Origin: JAFGOY01 sp034430335
Lineage (GTDB): Bacteria; Chloroflexota; Anaerolineae; Aggregatilineales; UBA3940
DNA length: 17,880 bases
Direction of reading: 5' to 3'
Assembly (NCBI GenBank): GCA_034430335.1
Contig: DAOUES010000294.1
Coordinates: forward strand, 1-17,880
Shown here: piece after piece, positions 1-7,808 of the stretch
Numbering within the stretch: the stretch's first letter is position 1
How the letters are laid out: every line of letters starts with the position of its first letter
The notes under the pieces: generated by a model
Database searches by the model: none
What the model was told of the DNA's origin: nothing
What the model saw: only the letters and a program-made list of their open reading frames with translations
Translations under genes and position numbers: made by a program

Positions 1-60
1 CACCGCTTCGCGCGTTTGTTCGAGGATTTGTTCTTCCAGCTCTTCCCGTTTGTTTGGCAT
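1..60 (-). CDS. Partial unknown protein, N-terminus only
   Basis: An open frame reads off the left edge from an ATG at 60. The 20 visible residues begin MPNKREELEEQILEQ and are charged and probably helical, which fits the start of a coiled or amphipathic segment. Only a weak purine-rich stretch (AGAAAG) lies upstream. The gene would be divergent from the ABC operon. No function can be assigned from so little sequence, and the call rests on the open frame, plausible composition and divergent layout. Confidence 0.4.
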   Translation of the reverse strand, partial: MPNKREELEEQILEQTREAV

Positions 61-143
61 CTGGCATCACTTTCTGCTTCAGGATGCCTTAGCCTATCTC
101 ATTTCCGCACTGAAGTGAAATGCACCCGAAACACTGCGCCTCC

Positions 144-173
144 TTGACAATCGAACCGGTACAGGTGTATCAT
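144..173 (+). promoter_or_regulatory. Sigma70-type promoter of the ABC/Gld-like operon
   Basis: TTGACA (144-149, perfect consensus) is followed after 18 nt by TATCAT (168-173, 5 of 6). Transcription would start near 180, leaving a leader of about 160 nt before the first ATG at 343. It is the best promoter-like match between the left-edge gene and the operon. Confidence 0.65.
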
Positions 174-269
174 CACCCGGCGTTGAGATGGCGTGTATCT
201 CTTGAAGTAGCAACGTGAGATGACGCCTTTTCTTTGCGAGGTAAGGGATGCTTTCTCTTGACCGTTCGT

Positions 270-278
270 TTATCCACA
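270..278 (+). promoter_or_regulatory. DnaA-box-like sequence in the operon leader
   Basis: TTATCCACA is a perfect match to the consensus DnaA box. A second, partial copy (TTATCC) starts at 282. No dnaA, dnaN or further clustered boxes are visible, so this is not evidence for an origin. It could be a DnaA-responsive control site or chance. Confidence 0.35.
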
Positions 279-342
279 GAGTTATCCTTCACGCACTAAC
301 AACCAACACTTTTACGGTGCGCAGACTAGAGGGAGAAGCAGT

Positions 343-1287
343 ATGATACAGGTTGAAGGACTGACGAAGTACTACGGTAACTTCAAAGCCATCGACAGCC
401 TGTCCTTTTACATTGACGTGGGCGAAGTGGTCGGTTTTCTCGGCCCTAACGGTGCCGGGAAAACCACGACGATGCGTATCCTGACCGGTTTCATGCCCCC
501 CAACGAGGGCACGGTTACCATTGCCGGATACGACGTTCTCGACCAGCCGCTTGAAGCACGTCAAAGGGTGGGCTATCTGCCGGAATCGGTGCCGCTGTAC
601 AAGGAAATGACCGTCTGGCAGTACGTCGATTATGTTGCCAGACTCTACAATATGCGCAACCCCATCCGCGCCAACCGCGTCGATGAGGTGCTGGACCAGG
701 TCGGCATGATCGACCGCTCCGACAGCTTGATCAGCAGCCTCTCGAAGGGGATGCGCCAGCGGATCGGGCTGGCGCAGGCGATGGTTCACGAGCCGGAAGT
801 GCTGGTTCTCGACGAGCCGACCATCGGGCTTGACCCCGGACAGGTTCGCGAGTTCCGCGAGTTGATCAAGCAGGTTGGGCAGAAACACACTGTTCTACTC
901 AGCACCCACATTCTCTCGGAAGTCGAGCAGGTCTGCTCACGGGTGCTGATCATCCACAACGGCCAGATCGTAGCCGAAGACCGGCCCGATGCGCTATCGG
1001 CCCGGCTGCAAGGCTCGCACCGCTTCCAGGTGAAGGTCGGAAACGCCAAACCGGAAGCCGTCGCCGAAGTGATCGGCGGGCTGCCCGGCATACTCAAAGC
1101 CCGCCCCATCGACAACGGCGTCGAAGTGCTGTCCGGGGAAGATCAGGACACGCGCCCGGCAGTCGCCGCTGCCATCGTCGGCAGGTCGTGGGATTTGCTT
1201 GAACTGCGCCCGTTGGATATGTCGCTGGAGGAAATATTCCTCGAACTGACTACCAACGATCACCAGGCTAACGAGGAGGAGGGTTAA
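343..1287 (+). CDS. ABC transporter ATP-binding protein, GldA/ABC-2 type
   Basis: This is the cytoplasmic ATPase that should power the permease encoded just downstream. Of 314 residues, the first 220 or so form the nucleotide-binding domain: Walker A GPNGAGKT (34-41), signature LSKGMRQR (133-140), Walker B VLVLDEPT (153-160) and H-loop STH (187-189). The LSKGMRQR form of the signature is usual for drug/GldA-type ABC-2 ATPases. The last 90 residues are the accessory domain common in this family. GGGAG at 331-335 lies 7 nt before the ATG. It is first in an operon with the permease, GldG-like and DUF4340 genes. The gliding-type name reflects homology only; outside Bacteroidota the substrate of such systems is generally unknown. 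Confidence 0.93.
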   Translation: MIQVEGLTKYYGNFKAIDSLSFYIDVGEVVGFLGPNGAGKTTTMRILTGFMPPNEGTVTIAGYDVLDQPLEARQRVGYLPESVPLYKEMTVWQYVDYVARLYNMRNPIRANRVDEVLDQVGMIDRSDSLISSLSKGMRQRIGLAQAMVHEPEVLVLDEPTIGLDPGQVREFRELIKQVGQKHTVLLSTHILSEVEQVCSRVLIIHNGQIVAEDRPDALSARLQGSHRFQVKVGNAKPEAVAEVIGGLPGILKARPIDNGVEVLSGEDQDTRPAVAAAIVGRSWDLLELRPLDMSLEEIFLELTTNDHQANEEEG

Positions 1288-1291
1288 AGCG

Positions 1292-2053
1292 ATGCAGTTT
1301 TTTAGAGTAATCGGTCGCTCACTCCGGTCAATCGGGATTGTCTTCAGCCACGAGTTCAACCTGTTCTTCGCCTCGCCGATTGTCTATCTGATCGGGGCGG
1401 TCTGGCTGTTTCTGGCCGGAGGGTTCTTCGCGCTTTCGCTGGGTGCGATAAACACCGGGCAGTACGAACCGGATATGCTCGGCATGTTCAGCCCGATGGT
1501 CTTCCTGATGATCTTCATGGCCCCGGCGCTGACCATGCGCCTCGTCGCCGAAGAGTACCGGAACGGCACCAACGAACTGCTCTATACCGCCCCGGTGCGC
1601 GATTGGGAAGTGATATTCGCCAAGTGGCTGGCCGTGTGGGCCGTCTTCAGCGTGTTCATGCTGATCTCACTCGTCTTCCCGCTGATCCTGTTTTCCCGCG
1701 GGAACCCCGACCCAGGGCTGGTCATCACCGGGTACCTGGGGCTGTGGCTGATGGCTGGAATGACTCTGGCACTGGGTATATTCGCCTCGTCGCTAACCCA
1801 GTACCAGCTTGTCGCGTTTTTCGTCACGATGGGCACACTGCTTGTCCTGTGGCTGGCCCAACAGCTCACCTACATCATCACCAGCCCAAAGATCACCCCG
1901 GTGCTGTCCGAAATATCGCTGGTCAGCCATTACCAGAACCTGATCAGCAGGGCGATCATCGACCCCATTGACATAGGATATTTCATCGGCATAATCGCCG
2001 TGTTTCTTTTCCTGGCAACGCAAATGCTCAACACGAGGAGGTGGAGCTCGTGA
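1292..2053 (+). CDS. ABC-2 type permease, GldF-like
   Basis: This 253-residue integral membrane protein has about six hydrophobic segments and is the expected membrane partner of the upstream ATPase. The motif AEEYRNGTNELLYTAPV (about 85-101), after the second membrane segment, is the conserved E-x-GT-ELL-P element of ABC-2 permeases of the GldF/NosY kind. The ATG lies 4 nt after the preceding stop codon, and a GAGGAGGAGGG stretch inside the end of the ATPase gene serves as ribosome-binding site. The TGA stop overlaps the next start codon in a GTGA, so the two are probably translationally coupled. The transported substrate cannot be read from sequence. Confidence 0.9.
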   Translation: MQFFRVIGRSLRSIGIVFSHEFNLFFASPIVYLIGAVWLFLAGGFFALSLGAINTGQYEPDMLGMFSPMVFLMIFMAPALTMRLVAEEYRNGTNELLYTAPVRDWEVIFAKWLAVWAVFSVFMLISLVFPLILFSRGNPDPGLVITGYLGLWLMAGMTLALGIFASSLTQYQLVAFFVTMGTLLVLWLAQQLTYIITSPKITPVLSEISLVSHYQNLISRAIIDPIDIGYFIGIIAVFLFLATQMLNTRRWSS

Positions 2054-4557
2054 ACGAGCAAAACAACATCCAAATCGACCGTAATGTACTCCGCTGGATA
2101 TCCCTCGGCATCGGCCTGCTGGCCCTGCTGGCGACCGTGGTCGCCTTAATTGCCGAAGGAAAGTTCAGCACCGTAAGCTGGATTTTGCTGGGCGTGGGCA
2201 TCGCCGGTATCGCCGGTTTCGTCCTGGTCGACGCCCGCGCGTTCGTGAGCGCGATCACCGGGCGGCAGGGCTTGTTCGGTCTGACCACCACCTTCATGAC
2301 TATTTTCTTCCTCGCGGTGATGGTCGCCCTGTACCTGCTGCTCAAGCAGGCCAATATCGAACCCTGGGACGTGAGCGAAACTCAAAAATACACGCTCTCC
2401 GATACGACGACGCAGCTCCTCGCCGAACTGGACGAGCCGGTGCAGGTGCTGGCTTTCTACACCCCGTCCGACTACAACAAAGAGGAAGCCGAACTGCGGC
2501 TCGGCCAGTACGAACGTAACAGCGACGGCCAGTTGACCGTCGACTTCGTCGACCCGGATGCTGACCCGGCCCTGGCCGGTAAATACGAGGTCGAGAGTTC
2601 GGGCACCATCATCTTCGAGCAGGGTGAACAGACATCCCGCGCCAACAGCGTCACAGAGAATGAGCTGACCGGCGCGCTGGCCCGCGTGCTGCTCGGCAAT
2701 GAACGCCATCTCTACGCCATCACCGGGCACGGCGAACGCAGTTTTACCGGCTATGACACCATCGGCTATTCCACAATCAACCAGCACCTGGAAAACTTCA
2801 ACATCATCACCGAAGAGATCAACCTGTTGGAAACCGGCGAAATCCCGGCTGACGCCGACATGGTTCTGATCGCCGGGCCGACCGCGACGTTTACCGATAC
2901 CGAAATAGCGATCCTTTCCGCGTACCTGGACGAAGGCGGCGCGGCGATGATCCTCAGCGAACCCGGCACGGGTGGGGGAACGCTGGGCAACGGCGTGATG
3001 GGCGTCGCTTTCAGCCCGGATGGCGACAGCATCGCCACCGGCGGTGCCGACGGCACCATCCGCCTGTGGGATGCTGCCAACGGCGACGAGATCGGCGTCA
3101 TCCGGGGACATACTGCCGGACTGACCGATGTTGCCTTCTCGCCCGATGGCCGCCGGATCGTCTCGGCCAGCATCGACAACACCGTCCGCGTCTGGGACGT
3201 GGAGAGCGGCGAGCAACTGGCCATCCTGGAAGGCCAGACCAGCGCGGTGCGCCGGGCAGCCTTTTCGCCCGACGGGAGCCTGATCGCCAGCGTGGGCGAA
3301 AACCAGGCAGTGAATGTCTGGGATGCCGACACCTACCAGTCGATGAGCTATTCCCCGCTGGCCGTGCCGGTGCCGTTGATGGCGCTGGCCTTCTCGCCCA
3401 ATAGTGACCATATCGCCGCCGGAGGCGGCTCGAACGAAACCGGGCCGATCTACGTGTGGAATACCGAGACCGGCGAAGCAGAAATCTCGCAGCCGCTGCA
3501 CTCGAACTTTGTGTTCAGTATGGCCTTCACACCCGACGGCCAGACGTTGAAAAGCGCCGCCGTCGATGGGACGGTCGGCAGCCTCGACATCGAGAGCGGC
3601 GAAGGCAGCGCCACACCGCGCTACGCCGACACAGGGATATCGGCGATTGCCATCGCCGGGGATGGCACGACAGCCTACGCCCTGGTCGATGCAACCGTCC
3701 ACCTGCAAGCTGACGCCAGCGCACCGCCGGACGAGGACACCGTCCTTTCCGGGCACACCGACATCATCTGGGACCTGGCTTTCTCCCCCGATGGGAGCAG
3801 GCTGGTTTCGGTAGGCCGCGATAACATCATCGACGTATGGAACGTCGACGAGGGGACGCTCGACTATATGATATCGGGGCATTCCGCCGTCGATCCGCTG
3901 CTCCAGTACCTGGAAAGCGCCTGGAAAATCCGGTTGAACGACGACATCGTCATCGACCTGGGGACGGCCCAACAGTTCGACGAATTCACGCCAATCGTCT
4001 ATACATACGACGAGTACTCGCCGATCACGGCGTCGATCCTCAACCAGTACACCTTCTTCCCCGACGCGCGAAGCATCACCCGGCTCGACACCTCCGCAAC
4101 CAACCTGAGCCTGACCGCGCTGGCCTTCACCTCCTCGGACCCCAACAACCCGGACGCGACGCTCTCCTGGGGTGAGACGACCGACCCGTACACCGTCGGT
4201 TACTACGATTTCGACGAGGCCGATATCGCCGGGCCGGTTACGCTGGCCGCCAGCGCGGAGGACCTCGACAGCGGGGCACGCCTGGTTGTCGTCGGCGACG
4301 CGGACTTCATTTCAAACAGTGCGCTCGAATACTCGAATTTCGACAACTCCCAGTTCTTCGTCAAGGCCGTCGAGTGGCTGACCGAATCAGAAGACAGCAT
4401 CGAGCTGCCGCCGGTGAACTTCGAAGATCGCCGGTTTGATACCCAGTTTGGGCCAATACAACTCAGGCTGGTGCAGATCGGCACGGCCTGCCTGATGCCG
4501 ATTGCATTCATAGTCGCCGGGTTTGGCGTCTGGATCACTCGCCGCAGCAGGCGGTAG
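2050..4557 (+). CDS. GldG-like ABC auxiliary protein with a WD40 propeller inserted
   Basis: This 835-residue membrane protein has three N-terminal TM helices (about 12-35, 42-60, 78-98), an extracytoplasmic ABC_transp_aux (GldG) domain and a C-terminal TM helix followed by a basic tail (WITRRSRR). The GldG part shows LSDTTTQLLAELDEPVQVL, a VDPD element and YAITGHGER, then AMILSEPG, and resumes with DPLLQYLESAWKIRLNDDIVIDL-like sequence. Between these, at about residues 308-612, lie seven WD40 repeats with canonical AFSPDG and VWD motifs; repeats 5 and 6 are degenerate. Removing them leaves about 530 residues, close to what I expect for GldG-like proteins. The GTG at 2050 is preferred over the one at 2041, since AGGAGG (2037-2042) sits 7 nt before it and it overlaps the permease stop by 4 nt. 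Positive residues place the propeller outside the cell. Confidence 0.9.
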   Translation: MNEQNNIQIDRNVLRWISLGIGLLALLATVVALIAEGKFSTVSWILLGVGIAGIAGFVLVDARAFVSAITGRQGLFGLTTTFMTIFFLAVMVALYLLLKQANIEPWDVSETQKYTLSDTTTQLLAELDEPVQVLAFYTPSDYNKEEAELRLGQYERNSDGQLTVDFVDPDADPALAGKYEVESSGTIIFEQGEQTSRANSVTENELTGALARVLLGNERHLYAITGHGERSFTGYDTIGYSTINQHLENFNIITEEINLLETGEIPADADMVLIAGPTATFTDTEIAILSAYLDEGGAAMILSEPGTGGGTLGNGVMGVAFSPDGDSIATGGADGTIRLWDAANGDEIGVIRGHTAGLTDVAFSPDGRRIVSASIDNTVRVWDVESGEQLAILEGQTSAVRRAAFSPDGSLIASVGENQAVNVWDADTYQSMSYSPLAVPVPLMALAFSPNSDHIAAGGGSNETGPIYVWNTETGEAEISQPLHSNFVFSMAFTPDGQTLKSAAVDGTVGSLDIESGEGSATPRYADTGISAIAIAGDGTTAYALVDATVHLQADASAPPDEDTVLSGHTDIIWDLAFSPDGSRLVSVGRDNIIDVWNVDEGTLDYMISGHSAVDPLLQYLESAWKIRLNDDIVIDLGTAQQFDEFTPIVYTYDEYSPITASILNQYTFFPDARSITRLDTSATNLSLTALAFTSSDPNNPDATLSWGETTDPYTVGYYDFDEADIAGPVTLAASAEDLDSGARLVVVGDADFISNSALEYSNFDNSQFFVKAVEWLTESEDSIELPPVNFEDRRFDTQFGPIQLRLVQIGTACLMPIAFIVAGFGVWITRRSRR
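2971..3886 (+). other. WD40 seven-repeat domain nested in the GldG-like gene
   Basis: About 305 codons encode seven WD40 units. They begin near GVMGVAFSPDG, TAGLTDVAFSPDG, TSAVRRAAFSPDG, VPLMALAFSPN, FVFSMAFTPDG, TGISAIAIAGDG and TDIIWDLAFSPDG. Units 1, 2, 3, 4 and 7 close with LWD, VWD or VWN. Seven units are enough for one closed propeller. Both junctions are in frame, with a Gly/Thr-rich linker (GTGGGTLGNG) at the left and SGHSAVDP at the right. WD40 domains normally act as binding platforms, so partner binding on the outer face of the complex is the likely role (inference). Confidence 0.9.
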
Positions 4558-4572
4558 AAGGAGAAGACGAGT

Positions 4573-5196
4573 ATGCAAACACGCAATCGTCTGATCAGCG
4601 GGCTGGTCCTGCTGGGCGTGGCCGCCGCATTGATCATCACCTTTGTCCTGCTTGGCAAAAGGGAAGAAGAACCCGAAGTCGACGCGACCGCCGAGGCGGA
4701 GACCGTCGACCTGTTCCCCGACGCGGTGTTCAGCGTCGTCGAAGCGTTCTCGGTGACGGACAACGAAACCGGGCAAACCTTCGCGGCGAGTATCGGCGAA
4801 GACAGCGCCGACTGGGTGATCGACGAGATGCCCACCGAACCCGACCCGGCGCTGGTCGTCGACAGCAGCCTGATCACCGGTTCGCTGTTCAGCCTGCCCA
4901 GCCTGCAATCGAGCCGCGTCCTGAGCGAGATCGAGGCGCTGGCCCCCTTCGGGCTGGACGAGGCTCACTATACGATCACTTTCAGGGTGACTTCCGGCGG
5001 TGAACACACCATCTATGTCGGTTCGGAGAACCCGACCGGCACCGGGTACTATGTTCGCCTCACCGAAGAGGTCGACCTGAGCCAGGAAGTGTACCTGGTC
5101 GATACGTACAGCCTCGACAGCATAATCGGGTTCCTGGAATACCCACCGCTGGTCGAGCCAACGCCGGAGGTCGAGGAGCAGCCCGAAGGGGCCTGA
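4573..5196 (+). CDS. DUF4340 domain-containing membrane-anchored protein
   Basis: This 207-residue protein has one N-terminal TM segment (about 9-29) followed by an extracytoplasmic domain. The stretch from the TFAASIGEDSADWVI region through YVRLTEEVDLSQEVYLVD has the look of DUF4340, a family often found directly after gldG-like genes. The C-terminus is a short Pro/Glu-rich tail (VEPTPEVEEQPEGA). AAGGAG (4558-4563) lies 9 nt before the ATG, and the gap to the GldG-like gene is only 15 nt, so it is the last gene of the operon. It is probably an outward-facing accessory subunit; the biochemical role of the family is not known to me. Confidence 0.82.
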   Translation: MQTRNRLISGLVLLGVAAALIITFVLLGKREEEPEVDATAEAETVDLFPDAVFSVVEAFSVTDNETGQTFAASIGEDSADWVIDEMPTEPDPALVVDSSLITGSLFSLPSLQSSRVLSEIEALAPFGLDEAHYTITFRVTSGGEHTIYVGSENPTGTGYYVRLTEEVDLSQEVYLVDTYSLDSIIGFLEYPPLVEPTPEVEEQPEGA

Positions 5197-5224
5197 TCCT
5201 CACGGACTGACAGAAAAAGTGCAG

Positions 5225-5258
5225 AGTGGATGCCAGATCAGCGGCATCCACTTTTTTC
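5225..5258 (+). terminator. Intrinsic terminator of the ABC/Gld-like operon
   Basis: A perfect stem pairs AGTGGATGCC (5225-5234) with GGCATCCACT (5243-5252) around an 8-nt loop, and the right arm runs into a six-T tract (5252-5257). An A-run at 5214-5218 upstream could also let it act on the other strand. Confidence 0.9.
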
Positions 5259-5260
5259 TA

Positions 5261-5290
5261 TTGGCCCTCACGTGGAGAATCGCCTATACT
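5261..5290 (+). promoter_or_regulatory. Probable promoter of the toast-rack-like gene
   Basis: TATACT (5285-5290) is a 5-of-6 match to the -10 hexamer. TTGGCC (5261-5266), 18 nt upstream, is a weaker -35 (4 of 6). It lies directly behind the terminator of the preceding operon and about 45 nt before the ATG at 5336. Confidence 0.45.
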
Positions 5291-5335
5291 GTTCGGGGGA
5301 ACGAAACCATCCAAGCCTGAGCACAGCGAGAGTCG

Positions 5336-6121
5336 ATGAAAGGTAAAGCACTCAACCGCCTGATACTCCAGATACTTGCATACATCGGCACCACGCTGAT
5401 CTTAGGCGGGGTGATCCTGCTGTACGTCCCCGATTCAGCTTTTGCGCCCCCCGGCGCGCTGATCGGGTTTGGGCTGGCGGCGCTGGGGATCAATATCGTC
5501 CTGGGCGGTGACCTGGTGGTCGGGCCGACTCCGCGCTCGTTCTCGGCGCGCGGGCAGGTGGTACGCGGCTATCTCGACGTTTCCGCCGGGCCTGCCGATC
5601 TGGACATCGGCGGCGGCACGAAAAGCCGGATCGCCTCGGTGACGCACGGGCCGCTCGGCAAACCCGACTTCGTCGTCGAGGAAGGGATCGCCCGGCTGCG
5701 GCTCCACAACAACGTACTCGTGCCCAACATCACCCGGTGGCGGGCCAATCTCGCCTCGAACATCTTGTGGGATATCTATGCCCGCAGTTCGCTGGGTGAA
5801 CTGACGCTTGACCTGAGCCAGCTCCGGCTGGAAAAAGTGACCGCCTCGACCTCCTGGGGACACCTGAGGATCACCTGCCCCAAACGCGGCTACGCGCAGA
5901 TCGACCTCAAGACGACGGCGGGCCTGATCGAAGTCACCATTCCCGGCGGCGTCGGCGCACACGTCACCATCGAAAGCGGCATACTGGCCCACATCGACAT
6001 TCAAAACGAAAGACTGCTGGCCGAAGACCGACAGACGTTTACCTCGCTCGATTACGACACGGCGGCGGCGACGGTCGAGATTCACATCCGGGCCGACGCC
6101 GGGGACGTATACCTCAAATAA
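5336..6121 (+). CDS. Two-TM protein with a toast-rack/LiaF-like beta domain
   Basis: The protein has 261 residues. Two hydrophobic segments (about 9-30 and 38-60) with Gly-rich turns are followed by about 200 residues of repeating beta-strand pattern, for example YLDVSAGPADLDIGGG, LGELTLDLSQLRLEKVTAS and LIEVTIPGGVGAHVTIESG. This alternation of short hydrophobic strands with Gly turns resembles the toast-rack/DUF2154 and LiaF C-terminal domains, which tend to sit in envelope-stress or membrane-associated proteins. It is transcribed alone between two terminators. The fold call is by eye and moderately secure; no partner or function is indicated by the neighbours. No strong Shine-Dalgarno is visible (AGCGAGAG upstream). 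Confidence 0.65.
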   Translation: MKGKALNRLILQILAYIGTTLILGGVILLYVPDSAFAPPGALIGFGLAALGINIVLGGDLVVGPTPRSFSARGQVVRGYLDVSAGPADLDIGGGTKSRIASVTHGPLGKPDFVVEEGIARLRLHNNVLVPNITRWRANLASNILWDIYARSSLGELTLDLSQLRLEKVTASTSWGHLRITCPKRGYAQIDLKTTAGLIEVTIPGGVGAHVTIESGILAHIDIQNERLLAEDRQTFTSLDYDTAAATVEIHIRADAGDVYLK

Positions 6122-6160
6122 AAACCTATCCGAAATGAAGCAAGCGCATTTTCGGATAGG
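6116..6160 (-). terminator. Intrinsic terminator of the minCDE operon
   Basis: Read on the minus strand, a stem pairs CCTATCCGAAA (6160-6150) with TTTCGGATAGG (6135-6125) and continues with a one-base bulge. It is followed by TTTTTATTT, which overlaps the stop codon of the convergent plus-strand gene. There is no T-run after the hairpin on the plus strand, so it mainly serves the min operon. Confidence 0.85.
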
Positions 6161-6208
6161 CAAAGAAAAGCTCTATTGAATTTTACGACCCCGATCTACC
6201 CCACCGCC

Positions 6209-6490
6209 TTAATTGGTGGGCACACCACGCCGCCGGGCGTCGGGGATAATCGGTATCTCGGCGATCAGAATGCTGTCACGATCCACACTGGTCAGGTTGA
6301 TATTCACCGCTTCACGATCAAATTCAACGTAGCGAGCGATCACCTCCAGGATTTCGTCTTTCATCGCCTCGACCAGCTCAGGAGTCAGGTTGCTTCTATC
6401 GTGAACCAGCACCAAGCGGAGCCGCTCTTTGGCAACATCACTGCTAGATGGTTCTCGCCCCCCAAACAACCGGTCAATCAAGCTTGCCAT
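6209..6490 (-). CDS. minE: Cell division topological specificity factor MinE
   Basis: MinE stimulates the MinD ATPase and releases MinCD from the membrane, producing oscillation or a bipolar gradient that keeps FtsZ rings at mid-cell. The 93 residues begin MASLIDRLFGG, the typical membrane-targeting N-terminus. The anti-MinCD helix region KERLRLVLVHDR follows, and then the topological-specificity beta domain with EILEVIARYVEFD and NLTSVDRDSILIAEIPI. The ATG at 6490 is preferred over a GTG 21 nt upstream, because GAGGAG lies about 9 nt before the ATG and overlaps the region of the GTG. It is the last gene of the minC-minD-minE order, 45 nt after minD. Confidence 0.95.
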   Translation of the reverse strand: MASLIDRLFGGREPSSSDVAKERLRLVLVHDRSNLTPELVEAMKDEILEVIARYVEFDREAVNINLTSVDRDSILIAEIPIIPDARRRGVPTN

Positions 6491-6535
6491 AGGTTTGTTC
6501 TCCTCTCGCACAGACCCGCCGGATTTGATGTGCTG

Positions 6536-7696
6536 TTACAGTATCGCCTTCTTCTCTGTGCTGGCGGCAGGCGTTTTGTCCACTTTGCTTTCGGCAGGCT
6601 TTTCGCCCCCCTGCGATGCAGGCGGCTCGCTTTTGGCGGGTTCGGTCTTGACGACGGCTGGCTTCTCATCATCCGGGTCGGCTTTGCTCTCGGCAGAACG
6701 AGACGGGGCGCTGGCCGCCGGTTCGCCGTTCGACGGTTTCTCGTCGGCCTTCGGCTTGCCATCGGCATTGTCGCTGCTCACCGGCACCGGTTTGACCAGC
6801 CGGGCCGCCGCCCGCTCCCCTTCCGCGTCCTTCTTCGGCGGTTCGACCACGCTTGGCTTCGGGCCGGATGCGCCCTTAGCAGCGGACTCTTCTGAACCCC
6901 TGATCTTTGCCACGAGGCGTTTCAACCAGCCGGTTTCTTCCTCCATCGGCATGAAGGGCACATTTTCACCGGTAATCCGCCGCGCGATATTGCGGAAAGC
7001 CACCCCCGCCCGTGATTCCTCATCGCTGTTCAACGCGGCGGGCAGTCCCCGGTTGGTCGAAACGAGGATCGTTTCGTCCTCCGGCACCAGGCCGATCAGC
7101 TTGATCGCCAGGATGTCGATGATGTCTTCCGGACTGAGCATATCGCCCTTTTTGACCATCTCCGCTTTCACGCGGTTGATCACCAGGTGGCCGGGGCCTT
7201 TGCCCTCGGCCTCGATCAACCCGATGATGCGGTCGGCGTCACGAACCGACGAGACTTCCGGGTTGGTGACGATAATCACGACATCGGCGGGGGCGATGGC
7301 ATTCCGAAAGCCCCGCTCGATGCCCGCCGGGGAGTCGATCACCACGTAATCGACGACCGGGCGCAGTTCGTCACAAACGCGCACCATATCGCTGGGACTG
7401 ACGGCGGTCTTGTCGCGGGTCTGCGCGGCGGGGATCAAATACAATTCTTCCTTCAACCGCTTATCCCTGATCATCGCCTGGCGCAGCTTGGCGCGCCCTT
7501 CGACGATATCGACCAGGTCGTAGACGATCCGGTTCTCCAACCCCATCACAACGTCGAGATTGCGCAGCCCAATGTCGGCATCGATGCAGACGACCTTATT
7601 TCCCAGGGAAGCCAGCGCAACGGCGATATTGGCCGTCGCGGTCGTCTTCCCGACTCCGCCTTTTCCTGAGGTAACTGTAATGACCCTAGCTGCCAT
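6536..7696 (-). CDS. minD: Septum site-determining ATPase MinD with a long C-terminal tail
   Basis: MinD is the membrane-associated ATPase that recruits MinC and is displaced by MinE. Residues 1-267 are a complete MinD: deviant Walker A GKGGVGKT (11-18), switch region CIDADIGLRNLD (38-49), Walker B-like VVIDSPAG (118-125), and an amphipathic ETGWLKRLVAKIRG (254-267) matching the usual membrane-targeting helix. MinD normally ends there at about 265-270 residues. Here 119 further residues follow, rich in Lys, Glu, Pro, Ala and Ser and apparently disordered, ending KKAIL. Ribosome-binding site AGGAAGG lies 5 nt before the ATG. A 112-nt gap separates it from minC. Confidence 0.95.
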   Translation of the reverse strand: MAARVITVTSGKGGVGKTTATANIAVALASLGNKVVCIDADIGLRNLDVVMGLENRIVYDLVDIVEGRAKLRQAMIRDKRLKEELYLIPAAQTRDKTAVSPSDMVRVCDELRPVVDYVVIDSPAGIERGFRNAIAPADVVIIVTNPEVSSVRDADRIIGLIEAEGKGPGHLVINRVKAEMVKKGDMLSPEDIIDILAIKLIGLVPEDETILVSTNRGLPAALNSDEESRAGVAFRNIARRITGENVPFMPMEEETGWLKRLVAKIRGSEESAAKGASGPKPSVVEPPKKDAEGERAAARLVKPVPVSSDNADGKPKADEKPSNGEPAASAPSRSAESKADPDDEKPAVVKTEPAKSEPPASQGGEKPAESKVDKTPAASTEKKAIL

Positions 7697-7808
7697 GCAG
7701 ACCTTCCTAGCAACATTTCCTGTTTATAGTCAACGAACGAAAAGAATCTTTCCGGCAGTTTTCTCTGTTTTACCTTGCAAACTACCGAGGCGATTTCTGG
7801 ACAGATTG

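Noticed and set aside
270..287. Replication origin
   Set aside because: One perfect and one partial DnaA box only, with no AT-rich unwinding element and no dnaA or dnaN nearby.
2971..3886. Two separate genes joined by a frameshift
   Set aside because: The frame is continuous through both junctions, no internal start with a ribosome-binding site is seen, and the GldG domain needs both halves.
2146..3972. Very long open frame on the minus strand across the GldG-like gene
   Set aside because: It is antisense to a gene with clear TM, GldG and WD40 motifs. Its translation shows no recognisable domain, and long antisense frames are common in GC-rich coding DNA.
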